Source: an uncultured Lachnospiraceae bacterium
GTDB taxonomy: Bacteria > Bacillota > Clostridia > Lachnospirales > Lachnospiraceae
Direction: 5' to 3'
Length of the DNA: 19,373 bases
NCBI GenBank assembly: GCA_934338765.1
Contig: CAKRHL010000022.1
Span: 1 to 19,373 of the forward strand
Shown here: positions 15,228-19,373 of the stretch, one piece after another
How positions within the stretch are numbered: position 1 is the stretch's first letter
Layout: each line of letters begins with the position of its first letter
Program-made: the position numbers and the translations under genes
Notes under the pieces: generated by a model
What the model saw: only the letters and a program-made list of their open reading frames with translations
What the model was told of the DNA's origin: nothing
Database searches by the model: none

Positions 15228-15262
15228 AAAAACGTCTGAAGATAACCTCTTCAGGCGTTTTT
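15228..15262. terminator. bidirectional terminator between the PHP gene and yajC
   Basis: The arms 15228-15242 and 15248-15262 form a 15-bp stem (one T-G) with a five-base loop. The outer pairs are A5/T5, so both strands end in a run of T. It lies 65 bases after the PHP gene and 28 bases after the yajC stop, which suits termination of both convergent genes. Confidence 0.88.
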
Positions 15263-15289
15263 ATGATCATATCAGCAAAATAAATCCTA

Positions 15290-15622
15290 TTATTTGTTTT
15301 CATTGCCCTGCTTGTCAATCTCTACAATGTTTTCTTTTTTCATAGGGATACGACAGTTTTTGTTATTACCAAACTCGACGATAACAACCTCATCCATGAT
15401 ATCGATCACAACACCAAAAAATCCGCTGGTAGTCAGAACGCTGTCACCTACCTCCAATGTAGTGAGCAGAGTATCATGCTCCTTCTGCTGCTTCTTCTGT
15501 GGACGGATTGCAAAGAACCAGAAAATACCAATGATAGCCGCATAGATCACTACCATGCTGAGAATCCCCTGTGTTGTAGACGCCTGTCCGTTTGCTGATG
15601 CCAATACACTTATTGCATTCAT
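15290..15622 (-). CDS. yajC: Sec translocon accessory protein YajC
   Basis: YajC associates with SecDF and the SecYEG channel. The 110-residue protein has a short outside N-terminus, one membrane helix (about 22-39, MVVIYAAIIGIFWFFAI), the family's RPQKKQQKEHDTLLTTLEVGDSVLTTSGFFGVV (40-72) and a small charged C-terminal domain. GGAGGA lies ahead of the ATG. The start overlaps the tgt stop codon by four bases (ATGA), so translation is probably coupled to tgt. The gene ends at the bidirectional terminator, so the tgt-yajC mRNA does not reach secDF. Confidence 0.93.
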   Translation of the reverse strand: MNAISVLASANGQASTTQGILSMVVIYAAIIGIFWFFAIRPQKKQQKEHDTLLTTLEVGDSVLTTSGFFGVVIDIMDEVVIVEFGNNKNCRIPMKKENIVEIDKQGNENK

Positions 15623-16749
15623 TTTAGTTCCTCCATACTTTCTAATTTTTTCTTTTTATATTCCTGGAAGCTTCCCTGTTCAATCGCCTCCCGAATTTCT
15701 TCCATTAAATGATTATAGAACCACAGATTATGTGTCACCATGCAGCGAAGTCCCAACATTTCCTTGGCTTTTAACAAATGACGGATATAGGCACGGCTGT
15801 ATCTGCGGCATACCGGACAACCACAATCCTCATCCAGTGGCCTGTCATCTCTCTCATACTTTGCATTAAAGAGATTCATCTTTCCATGGTTGGTATATGC
15901 ATGGCCATGTCTGCCATTGCGGGCAGGATATACGCAGTCAAAGAAATCCACACCACGCTCCACAGCCTCCAGAATATTCTGTGGTGTACCCACTCCCATC
16001 AGATAAGTCGGCTTGTCCTCCGGCAGATAATCAATCGTCTTCTCGATGACCTCATACATCTCATCATGGGTTTCTCCCACTGCAAGACCACCAAAAGCAT
16101 ATCCATCCAGATCCATCTCTGAGATCCTCTTGGCATGCTCGATCCGGATATCCTCAAAAGTACCTCCCTGATTGATACCAAATAATAGCTGATGGGGATT
16201 TAACGTCTCCTCCAGACCATTCAGACGTTTCATCTCCTTCTGACACCGCTCCAGCCATCTGGTGGTACGGTCTACAGAGTCCTGCATATACTTTCTGGTA
16301 GCAGGATGCGGCGGACACTCATCAAATGCCATCGCTATCGTCGAAGCAAGATGCGACTGTATCTGCATGCTCTCCTCCGGTCCCATAAAGATACGATGAC
16401 CGTCGATGTGAGAGTTAAAATATACACCTTCCTCTTTGATCTTGCGAAGTCCCGCCAGAGAGAAAACCTGAAATCCACCGGAATCTGTCAGCACCGGGCG
16501 ATCCCAGACAGCAAACTTACGTATGCCTCCCATATCATAAACCACATCATCCCCGGGTCTCACATGAAGATGATAGGTATTGCATAACATGATCTGCGTC
16601 TCTATCTCCTCCAGATCTCTGGTAGAAACGGCTCCCTTGATAGCACCGATCGTGCCGACATTCATAAACACCGGAGTCTCTACTGTCCCGTGAACTGTCT
16701 CCAGTCTGGCACGTTTCGCCCTTCCATCCTTACATATTACCTTATACAT
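15619..16749 (-). CDS. tgt: queuine/preQ1 tRNA-guanine transglycosylase
   Basis: Tgt swaps the wobble guanine of tRNAs for Tyr, His, Asn and Asp with preQ1, the key step of queuosine synthesis. In the 376-residue protein the general acid/base aspartate is in LTDSGGFQVFSL (D89), substrate recognition is in GGLAVGE (220-226), and the nucleophile is D271 in FFDCVYPARNGRHG. The zinc site is CGCPVC (309-314) with a histidine near 340. The ATG at 16747-16749 is chosen over one 19 codons upstream because GGAGG lies 11 bases ahead and because the promoter places the RNA start downstream of the other ATG. The genes for preQ1 synthesis and queA are not in this window. Confidence 0.96.
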   Translation of the reverse strand: MYKVICKDGRAKRARLETVHGTVETPVFMNVGTIGAIKGAVSTRDLEEIETQIMLCNTYHLHVRPGDDVVYDMGGIRKFAVWDRPVLTDSGGFQVFSLAGLRKIKEEGVYFNSHIDGHRIFMGPEESMQIQSHLASTIAMAFDECPPHPATRKYMQDSVDRTTRWLERCQKEMKRLNGLEETLNPHQLLFGINQGGTFEDIRIEHAKRISEMDLDGYAFGGLAVGETHDEMYEVIEKTIDYLPEDKPTYLMGVGTPQNILEAVERGVDFFDCVYPARNGRHGHAYTNHGKMNLFNAKYERDDRPLDEDCGCPVCRRYSRAYIRHLLKAKEMLGLRCMVTHNLWFYNHLMEEIREAIEQGSFQEYKKKKLESMEELK

Positions 16750-16781
16750 TCCTTTTATTTCCTCCAATATGTCTATCCGCG

Positions 16782-16811
16782 ATAATAGCACCGCAATGCC
16801 CTTCATGTCAA
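16782..16811 (-). promoter_or_regulatory. sigma-A promoter of tgt-yajC
   Basis: A perfect TTGACA (16806-16811), 18 bases, TATTAT (16782-16787, five of six). The -35 contains the TGA stop codon of the HAAS gene. The RNA start near 16775 leaves a leader of about 26 bases, too short for a preQ1 riboswitch. Confidence 0.75.
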
Positions 16812-17275
16812 TATCTACGGAATAAATCTAATAAGAATTTAATAATTAGAACGACCACTACCACAGGAATAACAACCGTTACCGTAAATTTAAGCACAAA
16901 TACCAATACAGCGATCACAATGACCGCAATAGAGATCATCATGGCATAACGAAATACTTTATCATACCACTTTTCTCCGGTGCCATTAAGATTCCCTTCC
17001 TGAAAGGTACCATCTGTCTGTGTTTCCCTGCTGTAATCATTTCGCGCCTGCTCCCTGTAGAAGTCTGCCATAGGTCCCTTTGAAGCCGTAAAGGAATCGA
17101 TCAGTGTTCTTGCGATCAGTCTGGGATCCCCAAGCTCCTCACATACCTCTCTCTCAGACTTACTGCTCTCCGCAAAATAATTATCATAATAGCGGATATT
17201 GTCCTCAATATCCTGTGCCGGAATATTGCCCTCTAATGCCATGCGCAGCTCTGATAGAAACTCTCGTCTCGTCAT
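16808..17275 (-). CDS. HAAS/DUF1700 family membrane protein
   Basis: The 155-residue protein begins with the HAAS signature: MTRREFLSELRMALEG, then DIEDNIRYYDNYFAE and EELGDPRLIARTLI (residues 1 to about 59). A polar linker and two closely spaced hydrophobic helices (about 108-129 and 131-149) follow. HAAS (DUF1700) proteins are membrane proteins usually encoded with a PadR-type repressor and sometimes a DUF4097 protein, and they are thought to act as partners or anti-regulators in envelope stress responses. Neither partner is next to it here. GGAGG lies seven bases before the ATG. It sits just after the fba terminator with no clear promoter of its own, so it may rely on readthrough. Confidence 0.85.
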   Translation of the reverse strand: MTRREFLSELRMALEGNIPAQDIEDNIRYYDNYFAESSKSEREVCEELGDPRLIARTLIDSFTASKGPMADFYREQARNDYSRETQTDGTFQEGNLNGTGEKWYDKVFRYAMMISIAVIVIAVLVFVLKFTVTVVIPVVVVVLIIKFLLDLFRRY

Positions 17276-17303
17276 GCTCTATCCTCCATTATTATAGAAA
17301 CAA

Positions 17304-17335
17304 CTTTGCAGCCTGCATAAATGCAGGCTGCAAAG
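17304..17335 (-). terminator. terminator of fba
   Basis: A perfect 15-bp inverted repeat (17304-17318 with 17321-17335) has only two bases between the arms, so it probably folds as 14 bp with a four-base loop. On the minus strand it is followed by TTGTTTCT. It lies 72 bases after the fba stop. A second short dyad (ACGGCA/TGCCGT) lies between the stop codon and this stem. Confidence 0.78.
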
Positions 17336-17407
17336 CTGCTATATCCGTGTACGGCAGTTGCCGTTACCATATGCACTCTGCCGTCTCCATATATTCCTTT
17401 GTAAATC

Positions 17408-18277
17408 CTAGTTGAAAGCCTTTCCAACGGATCCGAAAAGCTCCATCTTCTCCTTAACAGTAGCCTTAATAGCCTCTGCGCCCGGAGCAAGAAGCTTACG
17501 AGGATCAAATCCCTTACCCTCAAGATCCTTGCCTTCCTCAATGTACTTACGTGTAGCTTCCTGGAATGCAAGCTGGCACTCTGTATTTACATTGATCTTT
17601 GCAACACCGAGAGAAATTGCTTTCTTGATCATGTCCGCAGGAATGCCTGTACCACCATGAAGTACGAGAGGCATATCACCTGTCTTAGCCTGGATCGCAT
17701 CGAGAGTCTCAAAGCTCAGACCAGCCCAGTTCTCAGGATATTTACCGTGGATGTTACCGATACCTGCTGCAAGCATTGTTACACCGAGATCTGCAACCTT
17801 CTTACACTCCTCAGGATCTGCACACTCACCGGCACCGATGACACCATCTTCCTCGCCACCGATAGAACCAACCTCTGCCTCAAGAGAAAGACCAAGAATA
17901 TTACATGCATTTACAAGCTCTGTAGTCTTCTGTACGTTCTCCTCGATCGGAAGGCTGGAACCATCAAACATGATAGAAGAGAAACCTGCATTGATACAAG
18001 CCTTTGCACCTTCGAATGAACCATGATCCAGATGAAGTGCTACAGGAACTGTGATGTTAAGCTCCTCGATCATTCCCTTTACCATACCAACAATGGTCTT
18101 GTAACCACACATATACTTTCCAGCACCCTCAGATACACCAAGGATAACCGGTGACTCAAGCTCCTGTGCTGTCTGAAGAATGGACTTTGTCCACTCCAGA
18201 TTGTTGATATTAAACTGACCTACTGCATAGTGACCTGCTTTTGCTTTTGTAAGCATTTCTTTTGCTGATACTAACAT
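17408..18277 (-). CDS. fba: class II fructose-bisphosphate aldolase
   Basis: This zinc enzyme of glycolysis and gluconeogenesis splits fructose 1,6-bisphosphate into dihydroxyacetone phosphate and glyceraldehyde 3-phosphate. The 289-residue protein has the zinc and catalytic site LHLDHG (81-86), SLEAEVGSIGGEEDG (131-145), the second zinc histidine in NIHGKY (175-180), the third in LHGGTGI (206-212), and the phosphate-binding NVNTE (229-233). GGAGG lies nine bases before the ATG. Its codon usage is visibly plainer than its neighbours', in keeping with high expression. Tagatose-bisphosphate aldolase (GatY/KbaY) belongs to the same family and cannot be fully excluded, but the gene stands alone with no tagatose or galactitol genes beside it. 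Confidence 0.93.
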   Translation of the reverse strand: MLVSAKEMLTKAKAGHYAVGQFNINNLEWTKSILQTAQELESPVILGVSEGAGKYMCGYKTIVGMVKGMIEELNITVPVALHLDHGSFEGAKACINAGFSSIMFDGSSLPIEENVQKTTELVNACNILGLSLEAEVGSIGGEEDGVIGAGECADPEECKKVADLGVTMLAAGIGNIHGKYPENWAGLSFETLDAIQAKTGDMPLVLHGGTGIPADMIKKAISLGVAKINVNTECQLAFQEATRKYIEEGKDLEGKGFDPRKLLAPGAEAIKATVKEKMELFGSVGKAFN

Positions 18278-18325
18278 AATCCTAATCCTCCATTTGTATA
18301 ATTCACTACAAAAACCTCAATTCGT

Positions 18326-18345
18326 TGCTATTATATACCATTTTT
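18326..18345 (-). promoter_or_regulatory. promoter core of fba, identical over 20 bases to that of mreB
   Basis: The minus strand has TATAAT (complement of 18330-18335) with ATGG just ahead, in a 20-base stretch identical to 6017-6036 at mreB. There is no good -35; the upstream side is T-rich. Transcription would start about 50 bases before the fba ATG. Confidence 0.55.
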
Positions 18346-18376
18346 TGCAAAAAGAAAATAGCAATTCTATAAAATC

Positions 18377-19213
18377 TTAATGAAATAAAGCTTTTATCTC
18401 GTCCAGATGCTCCATCGCCTGATCATATCCTGCCTGCCATGACTGCCGCAGAACCTTCACATCTTTTTCCAGACTTTTGAGCGGAGTCTCCGGGCGCAGC
18501 AGCACGGCACGTCCCTGTTTTTCCAGCTCCTCACAGAGCTTTACGGAGCGGTTATACTTTTTGTAACGGTTGACAAGCGCACGGGCAATGGCAGGATATT
18601 TCTTTTCAATACTGCGGGCGATCAAAATATCCGAACGGCGGCATGTTTTGATATATCCCTTCGGTCTGGTCAGCACCACCAGTACCTTGTCATTGCCGTC
18701 CGATAATACCTTATCGATCGGAACCGGGTTTGCAAGTCCGCCGTCAAAGTATTCTCTGCCCTGGATCACTGCCGGAGGAATGATCCCCGGCAATGCACAT
18801 GTGCCATGAAACACTTCAAAATCTCTGTCAATATCCTTCTGGGTAAAATACTGTACATGACCTGTCTGTGCGTCCGTGGTCACGGCAATAAACTGACCGT
18901 CATACTTCCGGAAGGTTTCCATATCAAAGGGAACATGGATGTTTGGAATGTCACGAAACGCAAACTGTACTCCGAACATACTTCTTTCCTTCAGAAGATT
19001 TCTCTTACCCATATACCTCTTGTCATTGCGGTACTTTTCCAGCACCTCGATATTGCGTCCTCTCTGTCTGGAAATATACGATGCCGCATCGGCACTTCCT
19101 GCGGACACCCCGATACAATAAGGAAACATAATATCCTCATCCAGTAAAGCATCCATCACGCCACAACTAAACACCGGGCGGAATGTTCCACCCTCAAATA
19201 ATACTGCCGGCAT
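18377..19213 (-). CDS. patatin-like phospholipase family protein
   Basis: This is a 278-residue predicted lipid acyl hydrolase with a Ser-Asp dyad. The nucleophile is S37 in GVSAGS (35-40) and the aspartate is D157 in YFDGGLANPVP (155-165). The fold's expected elements are present: a glycine-rich start, GVMDALLDEDIMFPYCIGVSAG, and CALPGIIPPAVI before the DGG motif. The oxyanion-hole motif is unusual. At residues 7-13 it reads EGGTFRP where most bacterial patatins have GGGxRG. No signal peptide or membrane helix is seen, so it probably acts in the cytosol or at the inner membrane face. The C-terminal 80 residues are helical and basic, like the YjjU-type family. AAAGGA lies eight bases before the ATG, in the 22-base gap after the upstream metal-binding gene, so the two are likely co-transcribed. 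Confidence 0.87.
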   Translation of the reverse strand: MPAVLFEGGTFRPVFSCGVMDALLDEDIMFPYCIGVSAGSADAASYISRQRGRNIEVLEKYRNDKRYMGKRNLLKERSMFGVQFAFRDIPNIHVPFDMETFRKYDGQFIAVTTDAQTGHVQYFTQKDIDRDFEVFHGTCALPGIIPPAVIQGREYFDGGLANPVPIDKVLSDGNDKVLVVLTRPKGYIKTCRRSDILIARSIEKKYPAIARALVNRYKKYNRSVKLCEELEKQGRAVLLRPETPLKSLEKDVKVLRQSWQAGYDQAMEHLDEIKALFH

Positions 19214-19235
19214 ACCTGCTATCCTTTCTCAAAGC

Positions 19236-19373
19236 TTACTCTACAGAAACCACCTTATAATCCTGCTCCTCTACTGCCTTTGTCAGCACGTCATCTTCCA
19301 CATCCGCTGTAAGCGTAACAACTGCCGTTCCCTTCTCATGACTTGCCTGAGCCTCTGCCACACCGTCAATGGC
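19236..19373 (-). CDS. heavy-metal-associated (HMA) domain protein, 5' end outside window
   Basis: The last 45 codons and the stop are visible. They read IDGVAEAQASHEKGTAVVTL, then DVEDDVLTKAVEEQDYKVVSVE, which matches the second half of an HMA fold: the strand after the metal loop, the turn with xKGTAxV, and the helix and strand ending GYxVxxVE. The CxxC metal-binding motif would lie before the window's edge, so it is not seen. A short copper chaperone (CopZ type) is the simplest reading. A protein with several HMA domains, or a metal ATPase with an HMA domain at its C-terminus, is also possible. It lies 22 bases upstream of the patatin gene. Confidence 0.75.
   Translation of the reverse strand, partial: AIDGVAEAQASHEKGTAVVTLTADVEDDVLTKAVEEQDYKVVSVE

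Noticed and set aside
13632..15289. SCIFF (scfA) cysteine-rich peptide and its radical SAM partner, which often lie near DUF3792 and secDF
   Set aside because: No short frame with six closely spaced cysteines and no CxxxCxxC radical SAM protein is present in the gaps.
16750..16806. preQ1 riboswitch upstream of tgt
   Set aside because: The predicted leader is about 26 bases, and I see no H-type pseudoknot pattern or A-rich tail in it.
17276..17303. TATAAT at 17290-17295 as a promoter for the HAAS gene
   Set aside because: No -35 is found at 16-18 bases upstream, and the RNA start would fall inside the ribosome site.
1..19373. CRISPR array, tRNA or insertion sequence
   Set aside because: I found no regularly spaced direct repeats, no cloverleaf-like sequence with TTCRA and CCA, and no transposase or terminal inverted repeats.

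Overview
The window looks like chromosome from a motile, Gram-positive-type Firmicute, most likely a flagellated member of the Clostridia close to Lachnospiraceae (the Roseburia/Agathobacter type). The grounds are strong AAAGGAGG-like ribosome sites in front of most genes, a fused SecDF, an MreB/Mbl gene followed by flagellar rod genes (as in the Bacillus mbl-flhO-flhP order), a DUF3792/TIGR04086 membrane protein near yajC and tgt, a HAAS/DUF1700 protein and a class II aldolase. The genus is an inference. There are no rRNAs, tRNAs, insertion sequences or CRISPR arrays, and no gene-free stretch longer than about 215 bases.

Layout. Almost everything is on the minus strand. From the left: the start of comF (cut by the window edge), recD2, then a flagellar rod block (rod-binding flgJ-type protein, flgG, flgF) and mreB. 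A small plus-strand membrane protein and a monocistronic Ser/Gly-rich protein of unknown function follow. Next come recJ and, divergent from it, prmA. Two back-to-back terminators separate prmA from secDF. Beyond secDF lie a membrane-anchored polysaccharide deacetylase and a four-helix membrane protein, then a divergent PHP phosphoesterase. After a shared terminator come yajC and tgt as an overlapping pair, a HAAS-domain protein, fba, a patatin-like lipase, and the C-terminal half of a heavy-metal-binding domain protein at the right edge.

How the genes work together. MreB directs cell-wall growth, and FlgF, FlgG and the rod-binding protein build the flagellar rod that crosses that wall. A near-consensus sigma-28 promoter between mreB and flgF suggests the rod genes join the late flagellar regulon separately from mreB. 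RecD2, RecJ and ComF concern DNA repair and uptake. YajC and SecDF assist the Sec translocon but sit about 2.7 kb apart. Tgt makes queuosine tRNA, PrmA methylates ribosomal protein L11, and the PHP protein probably trims RNA or degrades nucleotide phosphates.

Most of the window is housekeeping sequence and I see no obvious new multi-gene system. The best leads are the sigma-28 promoter, the orphan Ser/Gly-rich protein with a near-consensus promoter, the tightly packed promoters built into stop and start codons, and a patatin family with an altered oxyanion-hole motif.
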